Part shown: in pieces, positions 1 to 9,246 of the stretch | How the letters are laid out: every line of letters begins with the position of its first letter | How positions within the stretch are numbered: position 1 is the stretch's first letter | Origin: Prevotellaceae bacterium KH2P17 | GTDB taxonomy: Bacteria; Bacteroidota; Bacteroidia; Bacteroidales; Bacteroidaceae | Length of the DNA stretch: 64,000 nucleotides | Direction: 5' to 3' | Assembly (NCBI GenBank): GCA_900199655.1 | Contig: FZRE01000009.1 | Span: forward strand, 1-64,000 | The notes under the pieces: generated by a model | What the model saw: only the letters and a program-made list of their open reading frames with translations | What the model was told of the DNA's origin: nothing | The model's database searches: none | Translations under genes and position numbers: made by a program

Positions 1-306
1 CCAAGGAGCGCCCCATCCTTTTGGAAATCATCGAAGACCGCCATGACAGGAAGTCAATCGTCATGGCCTCTCAACTCCCTGTGGAAAACTGGTATGATGC
101 CATCGGTGACCAGGCTGTCGCCGATGCCGTGCTTGACAGGATCGTACACTCATCACACCGCATCGAACTCTTCGGCGAAAGCATCCGCAAGATGAAGGCT
201 AAGAAGTAAACAGGGCAAAATAAAAATGACCCCGCCAGTCAGGACTTTAGAGGGGGCAAAATAAAAAAGTTTTCAGGGGGCAACGTCGCTTTGCCCTCGG
301 GGGTCA
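1..306 (+). mobile_element. IS21-family insertion sequence, right end
   Basis: The window opens inside the last gene (istB) of an IS21-type element whose left part lies outside. After the istB stop come two copies of GGGCAAAATAAAAA (213-226 and 254-267) and further G-rich blocks, like the multiple terminal repeats of this family. The proposed end at 306 is where the opposite strand begins TGACCCCCGAGGGC and where the broken neighbouring gene loses its own sequence. The exact end and the target duplication cannot be fixed without the left end. Confidence 0.72.
3..209 (+). CDS. istB: IstB-like ATPase, C-terminal end (partial)
   Basis: Only the last 68 or so residues are present. IstB is the AAA+ helper ATPase that works with the IstA transposase to choose targets for IS21-family elements. 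The visible tail (SQLPVENWYDAIGD, ADAVLDRIVHSSHRIEL, ending RKMKAKK) is typical of the IstB C-terminus, including the region after sensor 1 and the DRI..S.RIEL..ESIRK pattern. The ATPase core and istA lie left of the window. Identification rests on family memory of this tail; the strand and stop are clear. Confidence 0.8.
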   Translation, partial: KERPILLEIIEDRHDRKSIVMASQLPVENWYDAIGDQAVADAVLDRIVHSSHRIELFGESIRKMKAKK

Positions 307-478
307 AACGCGCTCGGCTTTTCCAAATGTAGCTTTTAGTGTACCCGGAAAGACAAACAATCTCACCAATTGTGAGATAGCTCTTGGATACAACATGCTG
401 CCACTCTACATCCAAACTATCGTATGGATTGTAGTAATGTTTGAAATGCTTGTAATTACTCATAATTATTGATGTCAC
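239..478 (-). pseudogene. HTH_17/excisionase-like DNA-binding gene truncated by the IS
   Basis: The frame starts at 478 and reads into the IS end. The native part (478 to about 307) includes SYLTIGEIVCLSGYTKSYIW, which resembles the MerR/excisionase-type HTH_17 motif found in small Bacteroidetes DNA-binding proteins. From the point where the IS terminal sequence begins (about 306) the translation becomes unrelated low-complexity residues and stops at 239. I read this as a small regulator or excisionase gene whose C-terminal half was removed by the insertion. The original function is unknown. Confidence 0.55.
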
Positions 479-819
479 TTTTGTGTGACAGTTAATAAAT
501 ATGGTCTACAAGTGGCAGAATGAGTATGAACTGGGTCAATAAAGTTTTAAGCAAACTGGAATATTATACGTTTGTTAACAGAAATCTACCATCTATTAAC
601 AATAATTGCGCACTTTTGTCGGCTATTGTTGGGCTTCAGAGACATAAATCGTACTTTTACGGTAGAAATACGGTAGAAAAAAGAAAATAAATAGACTCGA
701 ATAACTTGAAATAAAAAACGTAAAGTGTTGAAATTCAGTAATGTGAAAGATGATAAATTGCTTCTACTTTCTTTTTTAAGAGAGATGTAACATCTTGCAT
801 GTCAGCGAGTTACGGTCAT
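479..819. other. Gene-free AT-rich spacer
   Basis: About 340 bases between the truncated HTH gene and the 3' end of mnmE. It is clearly more AT-rich than the flanking core genes, which fits an acquired segment. There is no open frame with family resemblance, no tRNA and no clear terminator. The 3' end of mnmE is a known integration site for some genomic islands, but no repeated copy of that end was found here. Confidence 0.5.
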
Positions 820-2172
820 TCATTTGCCGACGCAGAAGTGGGCGAAAATGTTATTTAGTGTTTCTTGGGGGGTGATGCGGCCTTTGCCGGTTATGTCGGC
901 AAGGTTGTCGAGGCAGGCCTTGAGGTCTTCTGATAGCAGGTCGGCACTGAGATTGGCGTTAATGCCGGCAATTACGCGGGTGAGATTCGCGTGTGCTAAC
1001 TTGAGTGCCTCGTAGTGTCTGGCATTGGTTACGATGACTTCGTTCTCTGTTATTGCGGGTATGTTTGCGGCTTTGTAGAGCGACTCTTCCAAGTTACTGA
1101 TGCCGGTACCCAACTTTGCGCTGATTTGGAGGACTTCGTATTCCTGGCTCCGGATAGGTGTTTTGGACTGATCTATCTTATTCTGGACGATAATGATTTT
1201 CTTTCCTTCGCAGTATGTGGCGATATCGCGGAAGGCATCGTCTACAGTTTCGCCGTCTGTCATGTACAGCACGATGGCCGCTTCCTGCAGTTTTTGGTAG
1301 CTGCGGCGGATGCCCAGCTGCTCTATCTGGTCGTCGGTATGGCGGATGCCTGCTGTGTCGATGAAACGAAAGGTGAGGCCGTGAATGTCTGTAGTGTCTT
1401 CGATGGTGTCTCGAGTGGTGCCGTGGATGTTGCTCACGATGGCTTTGTCCTCGTGCAGAAGGCGGTTGAGCAGGGTGGATTTACCGACATTTGTCCTGCC
1501 GATGATGGCCACGGGAATGCCTGCCTTTACTGCTTGGCCAATTTTGAAAGAATGGGCCAGGGAGACGATGCGGTCATCAATCGTGCTGGCAAGTTGCAGC
1601 AGTTCGTCCCTGTTGGCAAACTCCAGCTCCTCATGGTCGCTGAAGTCTAATTCCAGTTCCAGCAGCGATGTAATCTTGAGGAACTGTTCGCGCAGCGTTG
1701 CAAGCTCGTTGGAAAAATATCCCTTGAGCTGACTGAGTGCCAGCTTGTGGGTAGCCTGGTTGGTAGAAGAAACCAAATCGGCAACAGCCTCTGCCTGCGA
1801 TAGGTCCATCTTTCCATTCTGATATGCCCGCATCGTGTACTCGCCCGGCTTAGCTTGACGGCATCCGGCATCGATGAGTGCCTGCAACGCCAAGCGCAGC
1901 ACATAAGGTGAACCATGGAAACTAATCTCGGTGGCGTCTTCGCCCGTATAGCTGTGCGGTGTTCTGAATACACTCACCATCACTTCGTCGATGGGGTTAT
2001 GACGGGTATCACTGAATACCCCGTAATGCAGCGAATAGCTTTTAGCCTGGCTGATGTCCTTACTGAAGAGCTTGTTGGTTATCCCAATGGCATCGGGACC
2101 GGAAACCCTAACAATGCCAATGGCGCCACCAGAGGGTGTCGCCAAAGCACAGATGTTGTCGGTATTTATCAT
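820..2172 (-). CDS. mnmE: tRNA uridine-5-carboxymethylaminomethyl modification GTPase MnmE
   Basis: MnmE works with MnmG to install the cmnm5 group on the wobble uridine of several tRNAs. The 450-residue length is normal. The N-terminal formyl-tetrahydrofolate-binding domain is followed by a helical region that holds an inserted G domain: P-loop GRTNVGKS (225-232), TTRDT (252-256), DTAG (272-275) and NKID near 335. The protein ends FCVGK, the C-terminal motif with the catalytic Cys (usually FCIGK). Its start overlaps the udp stop by one base (TAATG), so the two are probably translationally coupled. Confidence 0.97.
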   Translation of the reverse strand: MINTDNICALATPSGGAIGIVRVSGPDAIGITNKLFSKDISQAKSYSLHYGVFSDTRHNPIDEVMVSVFRTPHSYTGEDATEISFHGSPYVLRLALQALIDAGCRQAKPGEYTMRAYQNGKMDLSQAEAVADLVSSTNQATHKLALSQLKGYFSNELATLREQFLKITSLLELELDFSDHEELEFANRDELLQLASTIDDRIVSLAHSFKIGQAVKAGIPVAIIGRTNVGKSTLLNRLLHEDKAIVSNIHGTTRDTIEDTTDIHGLTFRFIDTAGIRHTDDQIEQLGIRRSYQKLQEAAIVLYMTDGETVDDAFRDIATYCEGKKIIIVQNKIDQSKTPIRSQEYEVLQISAKLGTGISNLEESLYKAANIPAITENEVIVTNARHYEALKLAHANLTRVIAGINANLSADLLSEDLKACLDNLADITGKGRITPQETLNNIFAHFCVGK

Positions 2173-3041
2173 TAAATTCTGTCGAGCACTTTAAGAATTA
2201 ACGTGTCAATATCGTTTTTGTAGTTCGATTCAGCTTTCTGAGCCACGCGGTTTGCAATGACCATGCAACAAGTCAGGGCATGATGCCCCAACAGCCGGGC
2301 CAGACCGGCGAGGGCCGAGCTTTCCATCTCGAAGTTCGTAATGCGCATGCCGTTATACTCAAAGCTCTCAACTTTCTGGTTCTGCATGGGGTCGGCGAGC
2401 GGAATACGAAGCTCTCGGCCCTGCGGACCGAAGAAGCCGCCGCATGAAATGGTCACACCTCTCACCATGTCATCCTTGGCTATTCTGTCCAGCAGTTCTG
2501 CATCGTTGTCGATGACATAGGGCTGGCACAGCAACGGATTCCACGACATGTGTTCCTTAAACTTTTTCTCAAAGTTCAAATCGCATACCTCGTTGCGGCC
2601 GGCATAGAAGTTGAGAAGCCCGTCGAAGCCTATGCTCTTGGCGCTGGCAACGAAAGTTCCCGTAGGCGTATAGGGCTGCAGACCGCCGCAAGTGCCGATG
2701 CGAACCAAGGTAAGCTGGCGTAGTTCCTCTTTTGTGGTGCGGGTCCGGAAGTCGATGTTGGCCAATGCGTCAAGCTCATTGACAACGATGTCGATGTTAT
2801 CACACCCGATACCGGTACTCAATGCGGTAATTCTCTTGCCCTTGTAGGTGCCGGTGATAGCATGAAATTCGCGGTTTGCAACCTCACACTCCTTGTTGTC
2901 AAAGTGCGAAGCAACGAGTGCCACGCGTCCCGGGTCGCCAACGAGAATAACTTTGTCGGCCAGCTGTTCCGGCTTGAGATGAAGGTGGAAAACACTTCCG
3001 TCTTCGTTGATTATCAGTTCTGATTCTGCAAACTTCTTCAT
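2172..3041 (-). CDS. udp: Uridine phosphorylase (nucleoside phosphorylase family)
   Basis: This enzyme cleaves uridine with phosphate to uracil and ribose-1-phosphate for pyrimidine salvage. It has 289 residues with the family phosphate-binding motif GDPGR (35-39), a TGIGCDN segment in the position of the usual TGxGxxN, and the nucleoside-binding EMESSAL segment near 240. It resembles the longer Bacteroidetes uridine phosphorylase type more than DeoD. It lies immediately upstream of mnmE on the same strand with a 1-base overlap, and 13 bases downstream of the PD40 protein gene. Confidence 0.88.
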   Translation of the reverse strand: MKKFAESELIINEDGSVFHLHLKPEQLADKVILVGDPGRVALVASHFDNKECEVANREFHAITGTYKGKRITALSTGIGCDNIDIVVNELDALANIDFRTRTTKEELRQLTLVRIGTCGGLQPYTPTGTFVASAKSIGFDGLLNFYAGRNEVCDLNFEKKFKEHMSWNPLLCQPYVIDNDAELLDRIAKDDMVRGVTISCGGFFGPQGRELRIPLADPMQNQKVESFEYNGMRITNFEMESSALAGLARLLGHHALTCCMVIANRVAQKAESNYKNDIDTLILKVLDRI

Positions 3042-3054
3042 ATCCAGTTTGATT

Positions 3055-4203
3055 TTATGGAGTTAATAATATGTTCTCTGCATTGCGTATCTTCTTTTCC
3101 ATCGCGTGAAGTTGAAGCCGTTGCTGCTCGATTTCCCTCTCTAAACGGATGATATCCTGCTGCATTTGCTCCTTACCGCGAGCCGATGAGCCGGCATAGG
3201 CATCGCGCAGGCCGTTGAGCTTGCGTTCTTTGTCAGCCAGTGAGGCCTTGATGCCTGCCATCTCCAGGTATGATTGCCTGTTTGTGGGAGAGCGGAAGTC
3301 GTCCAAATGCCTGTAGGTAACATTGTCATTGACCACAAAGCGAATAACCTCACGGTCTTCTACAGCCTGTGCCCGCTCTTTCATCATGCGCAATCTCTCC
3401 ATCGCTTTGTCTCTGTCTCCAAACTGCCAGGTCTCGCGTATGCTTGCAATGTTGGCATAGCTCTGCAGTTCCTTGTCCGTAATCTCATCGCCGTTGAAGT
3501 TCTGCCGAGGGTAAGTAGGCACAAAGGTATAGATGCACACCTTGTCTTCCGGCTGGTTCCGGTCGCTCACAAGCCAGCCCAGTGTGTCCAGGTCGTCGTA
3601 GGCTATCAGGTAGTCATTGGCTTTTGAGTTGAAAGGCAAGCCGTAGTTTTCGGCAGAGTAGAACTTGCCCGTCTCGCTGTCGAACCGTGTAATGAAGATG
3701 TCGTAACCGCCTATGCTGTTTTTCCCCTGTGCTGCGAAGTAGAGTGTAACGCCATCGGCCGAAAGGAATGGATAGTTCTGCTTTTTCAGGTCATCGCCAA
3801 GTTCGTCTATCAACTTAGGCGAGCTCCACTCTTTCCCCAGCAAATCCATGGCATACAAGTCTCCTCCAGTTACCGTATCTGTAGTGGAGAAGTAGCATTG
3901 GTTCTTGAATTCGTTGAGATAGACCGATGCACCGGGCTGGTTGTCCTTGTGGAAGAATTCTTCGTAGCCCATGAGGTAGCCCGATTCCTTGTTCAGTGGC
4001 ACCTTGGTGAGGAAATCCTCCTTGTCAACCACAACACTGTCAATGAACATCACCTTGGCCGTAGCCGACAGCATGCTCTTGTACATCCTTTCGCCCGGCG
4101 ACTCTTCCTTCTGCACAACTTTCCCCCTTCCTTTCCGCTTCTGGGCAGGAGTTGGAACGGCGAACAAGGCAAGTGCCAATAATGCTATCAAGTATTTCTT
4201 CAT
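3055..4203 (-). CDS. Exported PD40/beta-propeller protein with C-terminal coiled coil
   Basis: The 382-residue protein starts with a signal peptide (MKKYLIALLALALFAVPTPA, cleavage near 20) and a basic stretch. The centre carries repeats of the type FLSADGVTLYFAAQG, GGYDIFIT and DDLDTLGWLVSD, typical of WD40-like PD40 propeller blades in Bacteroidetes envelope proteins. Residues from about 300 on are rich in E, Q, R and K with heptad character, suggesting a coiled coil. No OmpA-like peptidoglycan-binding domain is seen. A role in the periplasm or outer envelope is inferred; substrate and partners are unknown. Confidence 0.65.
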   Translation of the reverse strand: MKKYLIALLALALFAVPTPAQKRKGRGKVVQKEESPGERMYKSMLSATAKVMFIDSVVVDKEDFLTKVPLNKESGYLMGYEEFFHKDNQPGASVYLNEFKNQCYFSTTDTVTGGDLYAMDLLGKEWSSPKLIDELGDDLKKQNYPFLSADGVTLYFAAQGKNSIGGYDIFITRFDSETGKFYSAENYGLPFNSKANDYLIAYDDLDTLGWLVSDRNQPEDKVCIYTFVPTYPRQNFNGDEITDKELQSYANIASIRETWQFGDRDKAMERLRMMKERAQAVEDREVIRFVVNDNVTYRHLDDFRSPTNRQSYLEMAGIKASLADKERKLNGLRDAYAGSSARGKEQMQQDIIRLEREIEQQRLQLHAMEKKIRNAENILLTP

Positions 4204-4210
4204 TTCTTCG

Positions 4211-4579
4211 TTATTTCATGAAAACCAGATACACTGCACAGATAATGAGGAAGAAAGCCAGAATGTGATTCCAGTGCAAGTTCTGTCCTTGGAACATGAT
4301 GTTTGCTATCATGGCGAATACGGCCAGGCTGATACATTCCTGTATGACTTTGAGTTGTACCAGTGTAAAAGGTCCTCCGTTTGCATTGAAGCCCAACCGG
4401 TTGGCCGGAACCTGACAGCAGTATTCGAAAAAGGCTATTCCCCACGAGAAAGCGATGACACCCAGCAGTGGCCAGTCCTTGCTGATGCCTGCCTGTTGCA
4501 GTCGCAGGTGCCCATACCAGGCCAGTGTCATGAAGATGTTGCTGCAAATGAGCAGCAGAATTGTATATAAACCATTCAT
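4211..4579 (-). CDS. DMT-superfamily DUF486 small membrane protein
   Basis: 122 residues with four predicted membrane helices (about 5-25, 36-55, 75-97 and 101-120). The segment SWGIAFFEYCCQVPANRLG and the later FTLVQLKVIQE match the conserved core of the DUF486 family (COG3169), a short relative of drug/metabolite transporters. The function of the family is unknown. It is preceded by the nfnAB fusion gene on the same strand (25 bases) and ends 7 bases before the PD40 gene, so all may be co-transcribed. Confidence 0.8.
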   Translation of the reverse strand: MNGLYTILLLICSNIFMTLAWYGHLRLQQAGISKDWPLLGVIAFSWGIAFFEYCCQVPANRLGFNANGGPFTLVQLKVIQECISLAVFAMIANIMFQGQNLHWNHILAFFLIICAVYLVFMK

Positions 4580-4604
4580 TTTTCTTGTTTTTAATAGCGT
4601 CTCA

Positions 4605-6971
4605 TCATGCAGGCGTCACTTGTGCCAGCAGCTGTTGAGCCATATTGTTGGCTGCCCGGCGGCCGTCGCCCATGGCCAGTATCACCGTTGCACCACCACG
4701 TACGATGTCGCCGCCGGCGTAGATGGTTGGCTGTGAGCTTTGCATCTGCTCATTCACCACAATGGTGTTCTTTCTGCCAAGCTCCAGTCCGGAGATGCTC
4801 TTGGGTACCAGCGGGTTAGGCGAAACACCCACCGCAACGATTACCTGGTCACAATCTACCGTAATGGTTTTGCCCGTAACCACAGGACTGCGGCGTCCCG
4901 AAGCATCCGGTTCACCCAGTTCCATGATGTCCAGTACAGCAGCTTTCACACATCCTTCCTCGTCTGCGAGATACTCCTTGGGATTGTGCAGCGTCATGAA
5001 CCGGATGCCTTCTTCCTTTGCATGTTTCACCTCTTCCAGACGGGCGGGCATTTCGGCTTCCGAACGTCTGTACACCAACATAACCTCTGCCCCCAGTCGC
5101 TTGGCCGTGCGGCATGAGTCCATGGCGGTGTTGCCGCCTCCTACCACAATCACTTTTTTGCCTATGTTGAGCGGAGTGTCGGTTTCGGGATTGGCAGCGT
5201 CCATCAGGTTCACGCGTGTAAGGTACTCGTTGGACGACATGATGTTTATCAGGTTCTCGCCCTTAATGCCCATGAAGTTGGGCAGTCCGGCTCCCGAACC
5301 CACGAAAATGCCCTTAAATCCCTGCGCCTCGAGCTGCTGTACCGAGATGGTTTTGCCCACAATGCAGTCGGTCTGGAAGTGTACGCCCATCTTGCGTAGG
5401 TTGTTCACCTCTACGTCTACAATGCGGTTGGGCAGACGGAACTCCGGGATACCGTATTTCAACACGCCTCCTATCTCGTGCAGCGCTTCGAAAACGTAGA
5501 CCTCGAAGCCCCGTTTCACCATGTCGCCGGCAAAGCTGAGGCCTGCTGGGCCAGAACCGATGACGGCCACCTTGATGCCATTAGCCGGCTCAAGTTCGGG
5601 CAATGCCATCTGTCCACTCTCGCGTTCAAAGTCGGCAGCGAAGCGTTCCAGGTGGCCGATGGCCACGGATGGCTCGTTCATTTTTAGATGGATGCACCGG
5701 CTCTCGCATTGTTTCTCCTGCGGACAAACCCGACCGCACACAGCTGGCAGTGCCGAAGTGCTTTTCAGAACCTTGGCAGCAGCCAGGAACTGGCCGCGTT
5801 CTATGTTCTTGATGAACGAAGGTATGTTGATGTTTACAGGGCATCCCTCTACACAACTGGGCTTGGCACAGTCCAGGCAACGTTTGGCTTCGCGCATGGC
5901 CATTTCGGGTGTGAGTCCTTGGTTCACTTCTTCGGTACGGGTTGTGGCCCTGTAAACGGGGTCGAGTTCCGGCATCTGTACCCGCTCAATGAGCTTACGC
6001 TCCTTGGGGTTCATGCTCTTGCGAAGCTCCACTCGCCACGAGGCATCTCTGTCGGTGAGTACATCTATGCTTTCGTCAATAGGAATTGCCTGCTGCGCAA
6101 CGGCTTGCCCTTCTGCTGCTGCAGTGTCCTGCCGGTCTTCCGAGGCTGGATTATGCTGCCGGAAGTGTTCGAGTTCCTCTTTTTCAGCTCGTTTGAAGGT
6201 GCCCATTCGCTTGAACATCTCGTCCCAGTCTACCAGGTCGCCGTTGAATTCGGGGCCGTCGATGCAAACAAACTTGGTCTTGCCGCCTATCGTCAGCCGG
6301 CAGGCGCCGCACATGCCCGTACCGTCTACCATGATGGTATTCAGGCTCACGTCGTTCGGAATGTTGTATTGATGGGCCAGGAGTGAGCAGAACTTCATCA
6401 TGATAGGAGGCCCGATGGCCAGTACCTTATCTATATGCTCGCGCTTGATGACTTCTTCCATTCCCACCGTTATGACACCTTTCTGGCCGTAGGAGCCGTC
6501 ATCGGTCATGATGATGAGCTCATCAGAATATCGCTTCACGTCGTCTACCATGATGACCAGCTCCTTGGTGCGGCCTGCCAGAATGGAGATGACTTTGTTG
6601 CCGGCCTGTTTCAGCGCCGTCAGTATGGGCAGTATGGCAGCTATGCCGATACCTCCGCCGGCGCACACCACGGTGCCGTAATTCTTTATCTTGGACGGAT
6701 TACCGAGTGGTCCCACTATATCAAGAACACTGTCGCCAACCTGCAGACTGCAGAACTTGATGGAGGAGAGGCCCACTTCCTGTATAACGAGTGTCAGCGT
6801 ACCCTTCTCTGCATCGGATTTTGCGATGGTGTAGGGCACGCGCTCGCTGTTCTTGTCTACTCTCACGATGATGAAGTTGCCGGGTTTGCAGCTGCGTGCA
6901 ATGAGTGGAGCCTCTACTTCGAAACAGTAAACTTTCTCTGAGAACTGTTGCTTGTCGATAATCTTGTACAT
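4605..6971 (-). CDS. NfnAB-type fusion: ferredoxin-NADP+ reductase / GltD-like flavoprotein
   Basis: 788 residues joining two subunits that are separate in most anaerobes. Residues 1-260 are a ferredoxin-NADP reductase/PyrK-like module with an NAD-binding segment (CAGGGIGIAA, 103-112) and [2Fe-2S] ligands C221, C224 and C236. A Q/A-rich linker (about 275-300) leads to a GltD-like module with eight Cys for two [4Fe-4S] clusters (C365, C368, C373, C377, C412, C416, C422, C426) and a dinucleotide motif GSGPAGLS at 472. By family it should exchange electrons between NADH, NADPH and ferredoxin, perhaps by bifurcation. The frame is open to 7094, but similarity begins only at MYKIID, so I start at 6971. 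Confidence 0.85.
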   Translation of the reverse strand: MYKIIDKQQFSEKVYCFEVEAPLIARSCKPGNFIIVRVDKNSERVPYTIAKSDAEKGTLTLVIQEVGLSSIKFCSLQVGDSVLDIVGPLGNPSKIKNYGTVVCAGGGIGIAAILPILTALKQAGNKVISILAGRTKELVIMVDDVKRYSDELIIMTDDGSYGQKGVITVGMEEVIKREHIDKVLAIGPPIMMKFCSLLAHQYNIPNDVSLNTIMVDGTGMCGACRLTIGGKTKFVCIDGPEFNGDLVDWDEMFKRMGTFKRAEKEELEHFRQHNPASEDRQDTAAAEGQAVAQQAIPIDESIDVLTDRDASWRVELRKSMNPKERKLIERVQMPELDPVYRATTRTEEVNQGLTPEMAMREAKRCLDCAKPSCVEGCPVNINIPSFIKNIERGQFLAAAKVLKSTSALPAVCGRVCPQEKQCESRCIHLKMNEPSVAIGHLERFAADFERESGQMALPELEPANGIKVAVIGSGPAGLSFAGDMVKRGFEVYVFEALHEIGGVLKYGIPEFRLPNRIVDVEVNNLRKMGVHFQTDCIVGKTISVQQLEAQGFKGIFVGSGAGLPNFMGIKGENLINIMSSNEYLTRVNLMDAANPETDTPLNIGKKVIVVGGGNTAMDSCRTAKRLGAEVMLVYRRSEAEMPARLEEVKHAKEEGIRFMTLHNPKEYLADEEGCVKAAVLDIMELGEPDASGRRSPVVTGKTITVDCDQVIVAVGVSPNPLVPKSISGLELGRKNTIVVNEQMQSSQPTIYAGGDIVRGGATVILAMGDGRRAANNMAQQLLAQVTPA

Positions 6972-7108
6972 AGTGTTTTTGCTCTTTGGATGATGGTGGG
7001 TTATAGTTTGACGGGCACGATGACCGGCCTGCAGAAAAAGAGTGAGGCTTTTGGCCAGTGGCGGCGGCGCTGTTGCCGGCCTGCCATGAGCCAAAAGCCA
7101 GTATGTGT

Positions 7109-8398
7109 TTAGAAGTTTTTGTCGTCAAGAAGCTCGAAGCCGCAGTAGGGAACGAGAACCTTAGGCACGCGGATGCCTTCGGGCGTCTGGTTGTTCTCTA
7201 TAATGGCAGCCACGATGCGGGGTAGTGCCAGAGCCGAACCGTTCAGCGTATGGCAGAGTTCTATCTTCTTGTCGTCAGCATGGCGGTAGCGGCAGTGCAG
7301 GCGATTGGCCTGATAGCTCTCGAAGTTTGATACCGACGAAACTTCCAGCCAGCGCTTCTGGGCTGCACTCCACACTTCGAAGTCGTAGCAAATACTCGAC
7401 GTAAAACTCATGTCGCCGCCACAGAGGCGCAGGATGTGGTAGGGCAGTTCCAGCTTTCGGACCAGTCCCTCTACGTGCGTAAGCATCTCGTCAAGGCTCT
7501 CGTACGAATGCTGCGGCGTGTCTATACGCACAATCTCTACCTTGTCGAATTGGTGCAGGCGGTTCAGTCCGCGTACATCCTTGCCGTAGCTTCCGGCCTC
7601 GCGCCGGAAGCAGGCCGAGTAAGCACAGCGCTTGATGGGCAAATCCTTCTCGTCCAGAATCTCGTCGCGGAAGATGTTGGTTACCGGAACTTCGGCCGTG
7701 GGGATGAGGTACAGGTCGTCGAGGTTGGCGTGGTACATCTGTCCCTCCTTGTCGGGCAGCTGACCGGTACCCAGTCCCGAGGCCTGGTTTACCACGAAAG
7801 GAGGTTGAACCTCCAGATAACCCGACTTGCGAGCCTCGTCCAGGAAGAAGGCTTCCAATGCACGCTGAAAGCGCGCCATCTTACCTATATAGATGGGAAA
7901 GCCGGCTCCCGTAATCTTTACACCGAGGTCAAAGTCCACCAGGTTAAATTTCTTCAGCAGGTCCCAGTGGCAGAGTGCGTCGGCTCCCAGTTCGGGCTTG
8001 TGGCCACCCTCTTTTACAACCACGTTGTCGGAGGCATCCTTGCCCTCGGGTACCAGCTCGTTTGGGATGTTGGGGATAGTGAGCAGCACCTCGGTCATGT
8101 CCTGCTGTGCCTTCTCCATAATTTCCTGAATGGCTTTGTCGGCCGACTTCAGTTCGGCCACCATGTTCTTTATTTCTTCTGCTTCTGCTTTCTTGCCTTC
8201 CTTCATCAAACCGCCAATCTGCTTCGAGAGCAGGTTCTGCTGCTGCTTGTTGGCGTCGAGTTTCTGCTGCGATTCGCGGCGAAGCCTGTCGTATTCCAAT
8301 ACTTTTTCCACAGCCTCTCTTGCACCGTTGAAATGCTTCTTCTCGAGGCCTTTAATCACACGTTCCGTTTCCTCACTGATGAGTTTTAGTGTAAGCAT
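7109..8398 (-). CDS. serS: Seryl-tRNA synthetase
   Basis: 429 residues, the usual length. The N-terminal tRNA-binding coiled-coil arm (about 30-105, rich in Q, K and E) is followed by a class II catalytic core with motif 2 CFRREAGSYGKDVRGLNRLH and motif 3 near the end (LNGSALALPRIVAAIIENNQ). The tail after motif 3 is the normal short one. The gene starts at the first ATG, 3' of the rpmA terminator, and is followed by the nfnAB fusion after a 137-base gap. Confidence 0.97.
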   Translation of the reverse strand: MLTLKLISEETERVIKGLEKKHFNGAREAVEKVLEYDRLRRESQQKLDANKQQQNLLSKQIGGLMKEGKKAEAEEIKNMVAELKSADKAIQEIMEKAQQDMTEVLLTIPNIPNELVPEGKDASDNVVVKEGGHKPELGADALCHWDLLKKFNLVDFDLGVKITGAGFPIYIGKMARFQRALEAFFLDEARKSGYLEVQPPFVVNQASGLGTGQLPDKEGQMYHANLDDLYLIPTAEVPVTNIFRDEILDEKDLPIKRCAYSACFRREAGSYGKDVRGLNRLHQFDKVEIVRIDTPQHSYESLDEMLTHVEGLVRKLELPYHILRLCGGDMSFTSSICYDFEVWSAAQKRWLEVSSVSNFESYQANRLHCRYRHADDKKIELCHTLNGSALALPRIVAAIIENNQTPEGIRVPKVLVPYCGFELLDDKNF

Positions 8399-8558
8399 AT
8401 CTTTTTTGTTTGATTCTTTTTCTTATTTGAGAGCAAAGATAATCATTTTTTTTCTCATACAGCGAGATTTGCAGTATGATTTTTAACCTGACCGTAAATA
8501 GTGCAGCTTGCCGAATGGCCGTTACGTGCGCTGCAGGCAGGGCGGGGGAGAAAGCAAA

Positions 8559-8588
8559 GATGCCAACTCTCCGCAGAGAATTGGCATC
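8559..8588 (-). terminator. Hairpin between rpmA and serS
   Basis: The stem pairs GATGCCAA with TTGGCATC, extended by CTCT/AGAG around a CCGC loop. Reading on the minus strand it lies 32 bases after the rpmA stop and is followed by TTTGCTTTCT. It most likely ends the rplU-rpmA transcript and separates it from serS. Confidence 0.75.
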
Positions 8589-8619
8589 CTGTTGTTTGTT
8601 TGGAATAAGTTTTTGTATG

Positions 8620-8910
8620 TTATGCTTCAGCTTTCCTGCTCTTTTCAGCATAGGCTTCGGGCGAAAGCACCGATACGGTACTCTTGTCGCGCTTGCCTTT
8701 GTGGAAATAAACAACGCCGTCGGTCAGGGCGTACAGTGTATCGTCCTTACCCTGGGCAACATTCTCTCCGGGGAAGTGCTTGTTACCACGCTGGCGAACG
8801 ATGATGTTGCCTGCGTTGATTTTCTGACCACCCCAGATTTTAACGCCTAATCTTTGTGAAGCTGATTCGCGGCCGTTCTTAGAACTACCTACACCTTTTT
8901 TATGTGCCAT
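8620..8910 (-). CDS. rpmA: 50S ribosomal protein L27
   Basis: 96 residues. The start [20 protein letters not shown], the core [18 protein letters not shown] and the FHKGK motif are diagnostic of bL27, whose N-terminus reaches the peptidyl transferase centre. The N-terminus begins directly with the mature AHKK sequence, so no processing extension is present. It follows rplU by 18 bases on the minus strand in the conserved rplU-rpmA order. Confidence 0.98.
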   Translation of the reverse strand: MAHKKGVGSSKNGRESASQRLGVKIWGGQKINAGNIIVRQRGNKHFPGENVAQGKDDTLYALTDGVVYFHKGKRDKSTVSVLSPEAYAEKSRKAEA

Positions 8911-8928
8911 TTCTGTTTCCTCCTGAAT

Positions 8929-9246
8929 TTAAGCGATTACTTGTTTAACTTCAACCTCAGTGAACTGTGCGCGGTGACCGTTCTTCTTGCGATAGTCCTT
9001 GCGGCGCTTCATCTTGAAGACAATAACCTTCTCACCCTTCACGAGCGGGTTTACAACCTCTACTAATACCTTGGCACCTTCTACAGTAGGTGCGCCCACT
9101 GTGACAGCTCCGTCGTTGTCAACGAGGAGAACCTTGTCAAACTCAACAGTCTTGCCGGCTTCCACATCCTTCAGATGGTGTACGAAGAGCTTCTTGCCCT
9201 GCTCAGCCTTGAACTGCTGACCGTTAATTTCTACAATTGCGTACAT
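8929..9246 (-). CDS. rplU: 50S ribosomal protein L21
   Basis: 105 residues beginning [20 protein letters not shown], with the conserved C-terminal [20 protein letters not shown]. bL21 binds 23S rRNA in domain I and, in other phyla, contributes to leader-mediated autoregulation. It is the first gene of the rplU-rpmA pair. A structured leader with two adjacent hairpins lies just upstream. Confidence 0.98.
   Translation of the reverse strand: MYAIVEINGQQFKAEQGKKLFVHHLKDVEAGKTVEFDKVLLVDNDGAVTVGAPTVEGAKVLVEVVNPLVKGEKVIVFKMKRRKDYRKKNGHRAQFTEVEVKQVIA

Noticed and set aside
600..830. Island attachment site at the 3' end of mnmE
   Set aside because: A segment resembling the mnmE end (GCGCACTTTTGTCGGC at 609) has gaps and lies in the opposite orientation; no integrase is present.
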